Part shown: piece after piece, positions 1 to 9,599 of the stretch | How positions within the stretch are numbered: position 1 is the stretch's first letter | How the letters are laid out: each line of letters opens with the position of its first letter | Origin: Metridium senile | Lineage: Eukaryota; Cnidaria; Anthozoa; Actiniaria; Metridiidae | Length of the DNA: 64,000 bases | NCBI GenBank assembly: GCA_949775045.1 | Contig: OX459100.1 | Span: 1,766,936-1,830,935, forward strand | Direction of reading: 5' to 3' | Translations under genes and position numbers: made by a program | Notes under the pieces: model-generated | The model's database searches: none | The model's input: only the letters and a program-made list of their open reading frames with translations | Told to the model about the DNA's origin: nothing

Positions 1-396
1 GACCGGCCCATGTTGAGATTTCACACAATGATAGAAGAATATCTCCTGAATACCCCTATATTTTTTTCGTGGAACCAAAAAAATCATTCGACAAGAAAAC
101 AAAACAAATATTTGGGAAACCGGGGTTTGAATTGAAGCTTTGAAGTACCAGTGTAGTTAAGAAATTTACTCACCGTTCACCATCATTTCGCTCTAACACT
201 CCGGAAACATGCTTAGACTGTACTTAAGATAATTCTCTTCCACGTAGTATAAAATAATCTCGCAAAAACATTTTGGAAAGACAATAAAGACTCAATAAAT
301 AAAATCTTACTGCGGAATTTGTTCAACACCGGAATGATGACGTCATAATCCTTTTAGCTGCAATGTTGTGGTTATCAAATTTGATAACCATCAGGA
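1..396. other. Unassigned flank left of the segmental duplication
   Basis: No coding signal was found. There is a short perfect palindrome at about 369-388 (ATCAAATTTGAT core). The sequence is unrelated to the DNA left of copy B (before 44028), so the duplication breakpoint lies at about 397. Exons 5-6 of esterase gene A, if they exist, would lie left of position 1. Confidence 0.6.
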
Positions 397-505
397 CTGT
401 TGAGGTAAAATGGGAAATTTTTCGAAACATGCTCAGATTTTCACTACCTGACATGGTCGCTGTTTTGTCTCAAAATAACAAATTTACAACTTTGTAAAAA
501 TGAAT

Positions 506-566
506 TAGCCTGCGTCACATCCGGAGTTTTTCTCGCCGAGAAAAAGTCCGGATGTGACTCAGGCTA
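506..566. mobile_element. 61-bp remnant of the 953-bp TIR element
   Basis: Two element ends are joined head to head: TAGCCTGCGTCACATCCGGA and its near-complement ending CAGGCTA. They are flanked by the 8-bp duplication AAATGAAT at 498-505 and 567-574. Copy B has the same ends and the same target duplication around a 953-bp element (44137-45089). Copy A therefore lost the whole interior up to the palindrome tip. An 8-bp duplication fits hAT, P or Mutator-like families, and no transposase is present to decide. Confidence 0.85.
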
Positions 567-574
567 AAATGAAT

Positions 575-1257
575 AGATAAAATATGATTTTGACAACTTT
601 AGTCATAAAACTAATACAAAATAGGTTTTAGGGTTTCTGGTGATGACAAGGAAGGCAAATTTGACAAGTTTCAAGATGTTTAAAATGCTAGAATCCAGTC
701 CCGCGCGGACCGTTACCGTGTTTTTTGACAAAAAAAAAATGGATTCGGTCGCTTATAACTCGTCTATTAGTAGGGTGACCCCCAATTTTTCCTTTTTATT
801 CAAGACTGCATTTACTATTCTTACGATTTAGAATATAAAAAAATATTCATTGATTGGATTTTCTAAAATTTTCCAAATGCTACAACTCTATACACATGTA
901 AGGTGCGTGATTGGCGTAGAATTGTGCTTCTATGGTTCACTTATACCCATATTTGGAAATGATTCAATGATTTTTATGACAGGAAATGTTATATAACCCT
1001 TAGATCTATCGTTTGATATAATCTTATGCTTTTCCTAGCAGAATACGTTCGCATTCTCTTGACTGCTTTGAATAGGTAATTTTGAGCAAATCACCGCAAA
1101 TTATTGCAAATACCTACTTTTACTATATCTTATAACTCTATAACCAAAACGGTGACCCCAATATTTTTTCACGTTTTTTGACTTGCCTAACAATGATCTA
1201 TAAATGACAGGATTTATAAAAAATTTCATTGAAGAAATCCAAGTATCCGGAACTACC
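575..1257. other. Non-coding duplicated DNA between elements
   Basis: This is near-identical to 45098-45773. The only long open frame (640-831) is low-complexity and lacks any family signature, so I do not call it a gene. In copy B this stretch joins directly to the sequence that follows the Kolobok element in copy A, with about 20 further bases missing. Confidence 0.6.
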
Positions 1258-1470
1258 TTAAAGGTCCCGTCCCGGCAATTTTTTTGTGATTTTTGAAAGC
1301 ACTTTTCCCTTTTTCATCCCATCCATAGTGATTATGAAGCAAAAAAAAATATCTAAAAAGCTTTTTAGCGACGCGGGCTGCAGTTGAAAGGGTAATATTT
1401 TAAGCGTGACTGAAAACATGCCGATTTGTGTCACGCAACTAGTGACGTCACACGTGTGTTGATGTGAGTT

Positions 1471-2176
1471 TTGTGCATAATGGCGAGCCCTCAAAATGTT
1501 GGACACAAAAGAAAGCGCTTGCCCGGCAAAAGATGTGTTATTATGTTTTGTGATAAAACGAATGAGGACGGTGTAAGCTTACACCAATTTCCTAGTGACA
1601 AAAAAGTATGCGATAAATGGATTAAGTTTGTTCTCGCGAAGCGAGATGCAAAGACGTGGACGCCAGGAACTAGTGGCCATATCTGCAGTGATCACTTTCT
1701 GCCAAGCGATTACCAAGATTATGGAGCTAGAATGGCTGGCTTTTCGAGTAAACTGTTACTAAAAAAGTGAGCTATACAATCAATTCAGCCAAATCCACTG
1801 CATATAAAAGCTCGAAAGGTATCTTGTGGAACGCCCTGTACTTCAAAGGATTCCGAACCAAAAACTACAAACACGGCTATCACTAAACTTCATGCTCACC
1901 GGGTAAGCATTGGAATCCGATGTATTTAAGATATTTTCACACAATAATAATTGTACTCCGTTAATATTTAGACCATGAAAGAGCTTGAGCTTTCTCCAGA
2001 TCACAGTGGCGAAAGTCAAACTTCTATTTTGGCGGATATGCCAGAACAAACACAACAAGACCTTCCCCCAAACTTCGCTTCGCTTGCTGACTCAGTTATC
2101 ACTAATCTGTCTCCAATAATGATGGCAAACAAACAAACTCAAAAATCTTTTAAAAGACCACAAAGAAGGAGTACAG
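1471..2176 (+). pseudogene. THAP-domain transposase fragment of the Kolobok-like element
   Basis: The first exon (1471 to about 1902) encodes a THAP zinc finger: C-x4-C (CVIMFC), then FPSDKKVCDKWIKFV, then CSDHF, and an AGFSSKLLLKK end in place of the usual AVPTIF. A one-base slip in the A-run near 1766 puts a stop in frame; coding-like sequence continues in the next frame to a GTAAGC donor at 1903. A second exon runs 1972-2176 (acidic, Gln-rich linker) between TTTAG and GTAAG. THAP domains bind transposon ends. The downstream catalytic part was not found. An open segment at 2439-2639 may be a further exon, but I do not recognise it. Confidence 0.7.
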
Positions 2177-2638
2177 GTAAGAAATTAAATGCAAAGTGTG
2201 TGTTAGCGAATTCAGTCCGCCGGCATGCCACTTGGGTTATTTGGAGCAAACCGCGCGAAAATATTACAAATCTGGCCCGTCCGTATAAAACTCCGCTCAA
2301 TTTGATTGAACTTTCTATTGAGCGGAGTTTGCGCTATTAGGTTTTTCCTTGTCGTTTTGATTCATTTATTTCTAGCTTTGATTGAGTTCTCGAGTTTCTT
2401 TTTGTTTTCATAAAAACATACATGTCTAATCCATAATTTTGTGCTTTAAAAAAGAATACTGCAATAAAGCCATCGATCGTCTATTTGATGAGTACAAAAA
2501 AAGCCCAAAACAGCTGCGTTTGTATATGAAGAACTTAAAAATCAACACTCCACCACCACTGACAGCCTCAATTGACAAGCCTGACAAAGAGGAAGCAATA
2601 CAGGATTATATGTTTCCAGATATTATTGCAGGCAAATA
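2177..2638 (+). other. Possible third exon region of the THAP gene, unrecognised
   Basis: This holds an intron-like stretch with a small hairpin (ACTCCGCTCAAT and its complement, about 2289-2329), then an open frame at 2439-2639. That frame encodes a lysine-rich segment ending FPDIIAGK, and its stop falls at the edge of the long palindrome that starts at 2639. I cannot assign a function. Confidence 0.3.
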
Positions 2639-2761
2639 GTTCACTAACTTTAATGTTCATAAGAGTGAAGACAAAACCCGTGCAACAAAATCTAATAAAT
2701 TATTAGATTTTGTTGCACGGGTTTTATGTCTTCACTCTTATGAACATTAAAGTTAGTGAAC
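2639..2761. repeat. Near-perfect 123-bp palindrome
   Basis: The arms of about 60 bp begin GTTCACTAACTTTAATG and meet with almost no spacer at ATCTAATAAATTATTAGAT. By eye the only difference between the arms is a 2-nt indel (GACAAAACCC against GACATAAAACCC). It lies inside the Kolobok-like element directly after the 2439-2639 open frame. Confidence 0.9.
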
Positions 2762-3873
2762 AAGGTGTAATAGTCAAATTGACAAAAAAAAGAAAACACA
2801 AATAATAAAAATAATTAATCTCTATTTCATTGGTTTAATGTCGTAACTCTAAAAAAAAAAGATTACATTATATCTTTAAAAAAAATCACTGTTAGAACCT
2901 CCTAGTTAAAAATGAAAAGTGAATATCATAAATTGAAATTTTAAGAGCTTGTATAATGTAAATAAAGTGGACTTTTGTAAGTAAGTAAGCAGGCTAATGT
3001 GACTGATTGATTAATCATCATCAGTTTTTCCTATTTCCAAATAGACTAGCACAACTATTATCACCAACACAATTAGATTTGTTTAATTAGTTTTCAATCA
3101 ACTGCTCTAGATTAAATGACAACATTTCTCACTGTGAATCCCAAGACAAGAATTATGTCAATCTTCAGATGAATTTTGAGGTGGAAATAGCTAGAATTAA
3201 GTCCATCCAGCAGCTAGCAAAAGAATGTGAATAAATTATCTGCGGTCACACTTTTGGGCTTTGCGCTGTAAAATTAAATATCTGGGTGGGGCAAGATGTC
3301 AGGCATGTACATATATCTCAGTAGAAAGTTTTATTAAAGAGAGACTCATAATAAAAAGGGTCAACCATTCAGGCAATCAATTGTAAATGTTTTCCAATTT
3401 CCGTAAAATCCCAGTGGATTTCGCAACTGGTCTCACAGCAATAAATGACTCAAGTAGCACCGTTGAATGTTGTGTATTTAATAAACATGAGGAAACAAAA
3501 TAGAACTCTAAGCTTGTACAGCAGCAATTCTTATAATAAAATAACTACAATGTAAATCACTCACGCCGCTTGGGCTATAAACATTTAATGACGAAAAGTA
3601 AGGTATGTATTCATATTTATGTATTCTTATTTTGTAGTGTAAGTGCCGAGAACAAACCAAGAGAATAGAGATACAATAGGGACGAAAAACGTGACGGACA
3701 AGTTGTAATTTACAAGTGTAAATGTGCAGATTATTGTCTTTTATCATTCTTTAACTATGTTTACATTGAAAAAGCTATAAGTTCAGTTCATCTATAACCT
3801 AGTGATGAATTATTTATGAACAAGACAGCTACTGATGGTATAAAATCATTAAAGAATTGATTTAAACAATACC
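2762..3873. other. Non-coding interior of the Kolobok-like element
   Basis: AT-rich sequence with no convincing coding region. The open frame on the minus strand at 3508-3747 has no family signature. The stretch ends at the Penelope target duplication. Confidence 0.5.
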
Positions 3874-3885
3874 AGTCAAAGACTT

Positions 3886-5214
3886 ATACTAAATAGAATT
3901 ACGAGAAGACCAGTTGTCATTTTTGTAATTTAGTATATTTCGGTCTTTATCCAAAGACTATCAACTGCAAATGAATAAATTAAACTAAGACATTCTGAAT
4001 TAAGATTAATTCATTAGACTCAAGGGAATTGACTGTCCTTGTTCATTCAGGCTTGGTTTGTGAATAAAATAAATATCTATATGGTTGAACTAGAAACGTC
4101 CATTATTCCAACATTGGACGACTACCTTAAGAATTGGACAAGATACGTGGATGATACTCTGGCTTTCGTTAAGATTGGATTGCATGAGCTTGTACTTGAG
4201 AAATTAAATAACTTTGATGAAAAAATCAAGTTCACATATGAATTAAGCTGTGATAATACGATCAACTTTCTAGACGCAAAGATCATGTGGAAGAAAGACC
4301 GTTTTGACACTACAGTGTACCGCAAGAAAACTAACACCGACCTATACATCCACTGGGAAGCCGATGCGCCAAAAACCTGGAAAAGGAGCACACTAAGAGG
4401 TCTGGTGAAGAGAGCCTATAATATCTGCTCTAATGAAGATCTATTGAAGAAAGAACTCCATCACTTGCAAAAAACTTTCCATGAAATAAACGGTTACCCT
4501 CACTGGGTAATTGATGATATTATCAGCGAAGTTAAAAACAAACAAAACCAAGTTATTACACAAAGCAACGGCCAGGATAATGACTCAACATCTATGTTTA
4601 TGACACTACCATACAAAGGTGACAAAGGCGTCAAATTAGTTCAGAAATTAAAACGTACCGCAAAGAAGTTTTTGCCACACAATGTAAAACCTATTGTTTC
4701 TTTCAAGGCTAGTAAATTAGCATCACGTTTTAATATCAAAGACAAAACAAACATTCAACACCGACACAATGTAGTGTACAAACTAGAGTGCCCACAAGAA
4801 CAATGCACACATACCTACATTGGAGAAACTGCTAGAAGGCTAGATGTACGAATTTCTGAACACGGTGGCAAAGATAAAAAATCCTCGCTACTTCGACACA
4901 GCGTAGAATCGGGCCACGACAAGATAAAACTTGAAAATACTGTAATCCTAGCTTCCAACCTTGGAAATTACAAACAACGAAAAATAGCAGAAGCGCTTTT
5001 TATAAAAGAACACAAACCAAGCCTGAATGAACAAGAACAGTCAATTCCCTTGAGTCTAATGAATTAATCTTAATTCAGAATGTCTTAGTTTAATTTATTC
5101 ATTTGCAGTTGATGGTCTTTGGATAAAGACCGAAATATACAAATTACAAAAATGACAACTGGTCTTCTCGTAATTCTATTTATTATAAAACTATATGCCC
5201 AAAAGAATATATTT
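3886..5214 (+). mobile_element. Penelope-like retroelement, 5'-truncated with inverted tail
   Basis: It is bounded by a 12-bp target duplication AGTCAAAGACTT (3874-3885 and 5215-5226). The 3' tail (about 5028-5190) also appears as an inverted copy at the 5' side (about 3887-4060), so the element folds back on itself around the ORF. The tail contains GTCTTTGGATAAAGAC followed by CGAAATAT, a stem plus GAAA arrangement that resembles a decayed hammerhead ribozyme. Inverted, partly tandem tails and hammerhead motifs are known features of Penelope-like elements. It sits in the minus-strand ORF region of the Kolobok-like element. Confidence 0.85.
4039..5067 (+). CDS. Penelope-like reverse transcriptase C-terminus with GIY-YIG nuclease
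   Basis: The 342-codon frame lacks the N-terminal half of the usual Penelope protein. Residues around 32-110 hold the RT palm end with YVDDTLAF (about 36) and the FLDAKI/YRKKTNTDLYIHW strand typical of Penelope RT. Residues around 245-310 hold a GIY-YIG endonuclease: cysteines in CPQEQCTHTYIGETARR (about 251-267), then the conserved RISEH. RT copies the RNA and GIY-YIG nicks the target. The frame is open to the end, so the insertion is not very old, but 5' truncation makes it non-autonomous. The first residues come from the inverted tail and are probably not authentic. Confidence 0.88.
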   Translation: MFIQAWFVNKINIYMVELETSIIPTLDDYLKNWTRYVDDTLAFVKIGLHELVLEKLNNFDEKIKFTYELSCDNTINFLDAKIMWKKDRFDTTVYRKKTNTDLYIHWEADAPKTWKRSTLRGLVKRAYNICSNEDLLKKELHHLQKTFHEINGYPHWVIDDIISEVKNKQNQVITQSNGQDNDSTSMFMTLPYKGDKGVKLVQKLKRTAKKFLPHNVKPIVSFKASKLASRFNIKDKTNIQHRHNVVYKLECPQEQCTHTYIGETARRLDVRISEHGGKDKKSSLLRHSVESGHDKIKLENTVILASNLGNYKQRKIAEALFIKEHKPSLNEQEQSIPLSLMN

Positions 5215-5475
5215 AGTCAAAGACTTGAAGACGGCCGTTGTTTTGGCCTTCCACTTCGTCGCCACTGTCATCCTAGGAATTATCTTGAGTTCCGCGTCCT
5301 GGAGGCTCAAACCTACGGAGCCTCATACGGCTCATGCTTACCACACTTTTCACTGGCATTGACAATTGACAGTTAGCATTGACAATTGACAGTTAGCATT
5401 GACAATTGACAGTTAACATTGACAATTGACAGTTAGTATTGACAAATTAGTATTGACAATTGACAGTTAGTATTT

Positions 5476-5718
5476 ATGAGCCAGCTGTCATTGGGTATGC
5501 AGTCAAACTTCAACATGGCGACGTTCACGTTCAGAATGGTTTTGGTTCTCGTGTTTTGTATTAATAAGTTCTCGGAAGCCGTTTCAGATGATTATTTCTC
5601 ATTACTATCGAGTAACGACATTCCGCGTGACGATTTGATTGAACAATACTTCAATGTTGGATTTAACAGAATGGAAGTTTTAGCATGCCAAACGGACAGT
5701 TCTCCTACTCACAACTAG
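5476..5718 (+). pseudogene. N-terminus of IS3EU-like transposase, left arm
   Basis: The frame encodes a hydrophobic start, then DDLIEQYFNVGFNRMEVLAC. This is the N-terminal helix region of the integrase-core proteins of this family (typically Y-F-x-G-F-x-x-x-E-I-L). It ends after 80 residues, where the arm meets the other copy. It is a fragment only. Confidence 0.55.
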
Positions 5719-5985
5719 ACCATAGTCATTTCTAATTCTTTGCCACATCGCACGATAACCAATAATACTACACCTTCCTTGTAGCTCCCTTTCAATCGCT
5801 TCCAAAACGATAGAAAGCGAGCTTGTATTCCGTCTCCTCATGAGACCTTTTCTTGAAAGTATTCGTTTTAGTTGACTAAGGTTCAGCCGAATACCGTGAA
5901 GTAACAGAAGACATGCTAAAATTTCTATTCTGTTAAATCCAAGAAGTATTGTTCAATCAAATCATCAAGCGGAATGTCGTTACTC
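5700..5985 (-). pseudogene. IS3EU-like transposase N-terminal region, right arm
   Basis: On the minus strand the right arm repeats the left-arm start, but a 4-base deletion shifts the frame just before GFNRIEILAC. The frame then continues through a helix (LSQLKRILSRKGL), an arginine-rich stretch and a GYRAMWQRIRNDYGL motif, the conserved GYR-M-x-x-x-L segment before the integrase catalytic core in this family. It ends at the arm junction, before any DDE residues. Confidence 0.65.
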
Positions 5986-6749
5986 GATAGTAATGAGAAA
6001 TAATGATCTGAAACGGCTTCCGAGAACTTATGATAAAGATCACGAGAAAAATCACAAAAACCATTCTGAACGTGAACGTCGCCATGTTAAAGTGTGACCG
6101 CATACCCAATGACAGCTGGCTCATAAATACTAACTGTCAATTGTTAATACTAACTGTCAATCGTCAATACTAACTGTCAATTGTCAATGCTAACTGTCAG
6201 TTGTCAATACTAACTGTCAATTGTCGATGCTAACTGTCAATTTTAAATGCTAACTGTCAATTGTCAATACTAACTGTCAATTGTCAATACTAACTGTCAA
6301 TTGTCAATGCTAACTGTCAATTGTCAATACTAACTGTCAATTGTCAATGCTAACTGTCAATTGTCAATGCCAGTGAAAAGTGTGGTAAGCATGAGCCGTA
6401 TGAGGCTCCGTACAAACCGCCACGGTTCAATTCCAGGAGTAACCTCTACTACATCATAATCATTATCAGAAGAGTCAATTGACGATTCATTGGAAGAACT
6501 TGAAGAACTCACGGAATTTGAAGTCGACTCGCACACAAATCAGCCATATTTGTTTTCTATCAACACACGTGTGACGTCATTTGATCACGTGATCGAAATC
6601 GAAGCGTTTTTTGCTCGGAAGGGTGCTTATGATGCTGAAAAACCCCTAAAAAACTTCTTAATCGGATTTTTTTTATAAAATATGTTTTAAGTATGCAATA
6701 CTAAAGGTTTTACCAAAAAGTTGTGTTTTTGACGGGACGGGACCTTTAA

Positions 6750-7232
6750 TCTTGAACAAATACATGTTGAATTTAGCGACGGCAAAATATTATATTTTCT
6801 TTTACAAAAAACAATCAAACATATAAAAGTACAGAATTATAAATGTGCTTTCTAGTTTTTTTTAATCTTAGAAATAAACCACGTTTGAAAAAAGGCAATG
6901 TGAACAAAAACGCAGATTTAAAATTTTCGATCTTTCGTCAAAATCAAAACAGAAACTAATAAACCTTCAACCTGCAAACGTTTGATTAAAAGTAAATAAA
7001 TACATACTTTCAGCAGCCTAAGTAATCTTGTAGATGTGGTCTTTGTTCTTTTTAACTTCAAAACGTTGTACACAGCAAGCTTGTCTTGTTCAACTTTTTT
7101 TTTTCTCAGTGAATAAATTGCTGTCAGTCGGCTCGGCTTTCACCACTCAACTGATAAAATTCAAATTCGCTTGAATTGTTGTCTATATGCCAGTCTCATG
7201 CAAGAGTTCAGCTAAAGGTTTTTGTTTTAAGC
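6750..7232. other. Non-coding duplicated DNA
   Basis: Matches 45774-46241 of copy B, apart from a few small indels in A/T runs. No gene or element boundary was seen. Confidence 0.6.
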
Positions 7233-7234
7233 TA

Positions 7235-7498
7235 CAATCATTGACAAAAGTGTTGGCACGAATGTGATAAAGTTATTTTAGCACTGCTGAAATTCTACTT
7301 CTCCCCCCACCCCCCTTCGCAATGTTGAGGTGGGAGTCATTGTTTGGTGCTTGTGTGGTTGACCTGTCAATGCGCCATCATTTCACACCAACATTGATGT
7401 GGGGGGAAGGGGGGGAAATTTTTTATACTTAAAATAAATGAAGTAGTCACTATGAGATAAAATACTAAAATCGTGCCTACTACTTTTGACAATGATTG
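7235..7498. mobile_element. 264-bp MITE, left copy
   Basis: Terminal inverted repeats CAATCATTGACAAAAGT and ACTTTTGACAATGATTG are perfect over 17 bp. The interior has C- and G-rich patches (CTCCCCCCACCCCCC and its partner) that can pair. TA at the left flank points to a Tc1/mariner-type target. Confidence 0.9.
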
Positions 7499-9214
7499 TC
7501 TGAACGACAAAAGGTGTTCTAAAATATATGCTTTGCATTTCTGATTTAATTTTTGTTCCTAAAATAAAGCACCCGCACTTGTTACATAACTTCAAATTGA
7601 GATTGCTAAAAATATCTGAAGAAAGTGTTATCTTTCAATGAGTTTAGTTCATCCGTCACGTCATCCTAATTAGGCCGATAAAGTGATTTTTGGTGTACAG
7701 CTTTAAAGTTATTGTCTTTCATATAGTTTCGATACTAAACAAATGAAGTCATACCACTAAAAGAAAGAAAAAGAAAAGTTGTAATTATTAAGTATGAATT
7801 TTGTCAATTCCAAATTGTAAAATGCTTGTTATGGTTTGTTGAAATGAAGAGAAAGCTAAAAAATCGTTTAAAATTAATCACTGATATTCGAAAGTGCAAA
7901 CATATTTTCTCATATTTCTCCATATTTATTTATAAAATGTCAAGTGATTCATTATCAACGTTTACATAGGAATGTTAACTTTTCTTCCTAATACGTATAA
8001 ATCTTGATCCATTATTCGTAGCAAAATAGTCACTGTATAAAGATCGCTCGTTTTTTTAACACAGGGAGCCCAACGGTTCTCCCCAACGGTACTCCATCCA
8101 ATAAACGCTAAAAAAACATGTCAAAACTGAAGGCTTTTAAAAATTTTCGATATTTTCATAAAGAACAGCAAAGGATCTTAACATTTATGAGGGTTCATAG
8201 CCATTAGAAACGCTCTTTTGGTGATTTTGGAACGGTTCTCCCTTGTAAACATTACAAATGAAAGGTCAACTATAGCTTTATTATAGCGGAGTAGGGGAGT
8301 ACCGTTGCTATTTTCGCTGCGATTTACAAATTTTAGAAAAAAACCATCCCATGGTGTTTGAACATTTGCAAAGCAAATGTTGATATATATTTTGGACCGA
8401 CAAATTCAAAATTCTCTCAATTATCAACAAATTAGTCATGGAGTACCGTGCGGAGTACCGTTGGAAGCTCCTTGTAAAAGTGCAAAATCGCTATTTGTGG
8501 ATGCATTTCGCAAGGCAATGTTTAGTAAAAGCGCTAGAAATAAACTTAAATACTACTAACATGTAGTTAATTGCAATTGCTTTTTAATTTTATAAAGGAA
8601 ACATGAACATTTTAGTTGCAAAAGTGTTATTGAATATATAGTGGTCTACGTGAATACTTCCGGTCATTGAGCTACTCTATTTTCTATATACTACATAACA
8701 TTTTTGACCAGAAACGTTTAAAAAATGTTTGCTAGTCACTCAAATTTGTGTTTACTTACTACTTAAAATATCTTTTTACACAATGTTTGTGGAATTTTTG
8801 CTATAAAGCCGTTGAATTTCAGCTCAACTTGGTTTTATCACAAGCGCGCGCTTGACCTCAATTATACGTCATGCTTTCATCGCTCGTTATAAATAAACGC
8901 AATTTTCAAATTTAAGTTTTCGGCATATTTTTCCATTGGCTTATTATGCCAAATTACAGGACAAATTCAATTTAATACATACGACTTATAATACAAGGGA
9001 ATTTAGCTCCGCGATAGAATGGTTTTCTTTCAAAATTGATAGGTGCTTGTATGGGGGTACACTGGCCTATTCCTTGACAGAAGTGACGTCACAGTTGGAC
9101 TTCACGGGCCATTCACACATAAAAAGAAACAACTCAACGAAGGTTTTGTCATATCAAATTGGTTTGGTTTACAGAATTTGTAGAAACAAGAAATTCGTGA
9201 AAAAGTGTTCCAGA
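7499..9214 (+). other. Cargo of the composite element, function unknown
   Basis: This 1.7-kb stretch is found nowhere else in the window. It contains several GGAGTACCGTTG-like motifs on both strands (about 8068-8095, 8293-8306, 8437-8470). There is a TATA-like TTATAAATAAACG at about 8888 and an open frame beginning at 8936. The inner edges read TCTGAACGAC and GTTCCAGA. No known domain was recognised. Confidence 0.5.
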
Positions 9215-9247
9215 CAATCATTGACAAAAGTGTTGGCACGAATGTGA
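8936..9247 (+). CDS. Hypothetical 103-aa ORF in the composite element
   Basis: The frame starts 48 bp after a TATA-like box and runs into the right MITE, where its last 11 codons are read from the inverted repeat. The product is basic near the C-terminus (RICRNKKFVKKCSR) with no signal peptide and no motif I recognise. It may be a chance frame. The TATA-ATG spacing and composite setting are the only reasons to record it. Confidence 0.25.
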   Translation: MAYYAKLQDKFNLIHTTYNTREFSSAIEWFSFKIDRCLYGGTLAYSLTEVTSQLDFTGHSHIKRNNSTKVLSYQIGLVYRICRNKKFVKKCSRQSLTKVLARM

Positions 9248-9478
9248 TAAAGTTATTTTAGCACTGCTGAAATTCTACTTCTCCCCCCACCCCCCTTCGC
9301 AATGTTGAGGTGGGAGTCATTGTTTGGTGCTTGTGTGGTTGACCTGTCAATGCGCCATCATTTCACACCAACATTGATGTGGGGGGAAGGGGGGGAAATT
9401 TTTTATACTTAAAATAAATGAAGTAGTCACTATGAGATAAAATACTAAAATCGTGCCAACTACTTTTGACAATGATTG
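9215..9478. mobile_element. 264-bp MITE, right copy
   Basis: Same orientation as the left copy and 263 of 264 bases identical by eye. TA follows its right end at 9479-9480. Confidence 0.9.
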
Positions 9479-9599
9479 TAGGTACAGCCAAATCTATGTT
9501 TTAAAGGTTTTTATAGGTAAATTCATTGGAGGACGAGGGAGTTCCACGTTGAATTTCACGAGAGAAATCAATATCGCATGAATCGCGGAGTCTGCGGAG

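Larger units (their letters stand above)
5314..6412. mobile_element. IS3EU-like foldback element (two 5' ends head to head)
   Basis: The ends are TACGGAGCCTCATACGG and its complement, with a 6-bp target duplication CAAACC (5308-5313 and 6413-6418). Six bp is the IS3EU target size. Each arm has the order end, then a 20-bp tandem repeat array (units near GACAATTGACAGTTAGCATT; 5356-5473 and 6117-6370), then the start of a transposase gene. The arms total roughly 350-450 bp. The element lacks the catalytic end on both sides and looks like an inverted duplication of the 5' part of a longer transposon. Confidence 0.78.
5227..6566 (-). pseudogene. Second ORF of the Kolobok-like element, interrupted
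   Basis: Read on the minus strand, the right part of the element starts near ATGGCTGATTTG (about 6562). After a one-base slip it runs through a serine-rich acidic stretch (about 6525-6450) to TPGIEPWRF. There the IS3EU-like element is inserted at the GGTTTG target. The frame resumes beyond it at RFEPPGRG (about 5313-5290), followed by an in-frame TAG and an acidic DDSGDEVEGQ stretch. The Ser-rich acidic start followed by a short aromatic motif resembles ORFs that accompany THAP transposases in animal elements, but I cannot name the family. It is clearly broken. Confidence 0.5.
1262..6745 (+). mobile_element. Kolobok-like DNA transposon with nested insertions
   Basis: The ends are AGGTCCCGTCCCG and its complement CGGGACGGGACCT, and both are abutted by TTAA (1258-1261 and 6746-6749). 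A THAP-domain gene starts 210 bp inside the left end. THAP domain plus TTAA target is the Kolobok signature. Subterminal inverted repeats with GTGACGTCA and ACACGTGTG occur near 1441-1463 and 6560-6580. The element holds a Penelope-like insertion (3886-5214) and an IS3EU-like insertion (5314-6412), each with its own target duplication. No catalytic DDE region was recognised, so it is probably non-autonomous. Copy B lacks it together with about 20 flanking bases, so loss in B by deletion is as likely as gain in A. Confidence 0.8.
7235..9478. mobile_element. Composite element: two identical MITEs around a 1.7-kb insert
   Basis: A 264-bp TIR element occurs at both ends (7235-7498 and 9215-9478) as direct copies that differ at one base (CCTAC versus CCAAC). 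The outer ends are flanked by TA (7233-7234 and 9479-9480). Copy B has the exact empty site AAGCTAGGTAC at about 46239. The inner MITE ends have no TA next to them, so the pair and the insert appear to have arrived as one unit. Confidence 0.85.

Noticed and set aside
640..831. Open frame at the left of the duplicated block
   Set aside because: Copy B has a shorter A-run that shifts the frame, so coding is not maintained.
1262..6745. P-element assignment from the THAP domain alone
   Set aside because: P elements make 8-bp target duplications. Here both ends abut TTAA with AGG ends, which fits Kolobok better.
7235..9478. LTR retrotransposon or solo-LTR interpretation of the direct repeats
   Set aside because: The repeats have 17-bp perfect inverted ends and a TA target instead of TG/CA ends with a 4-6 bp duplication. 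The insert has no gag, pol, primer site or polypurine tract.
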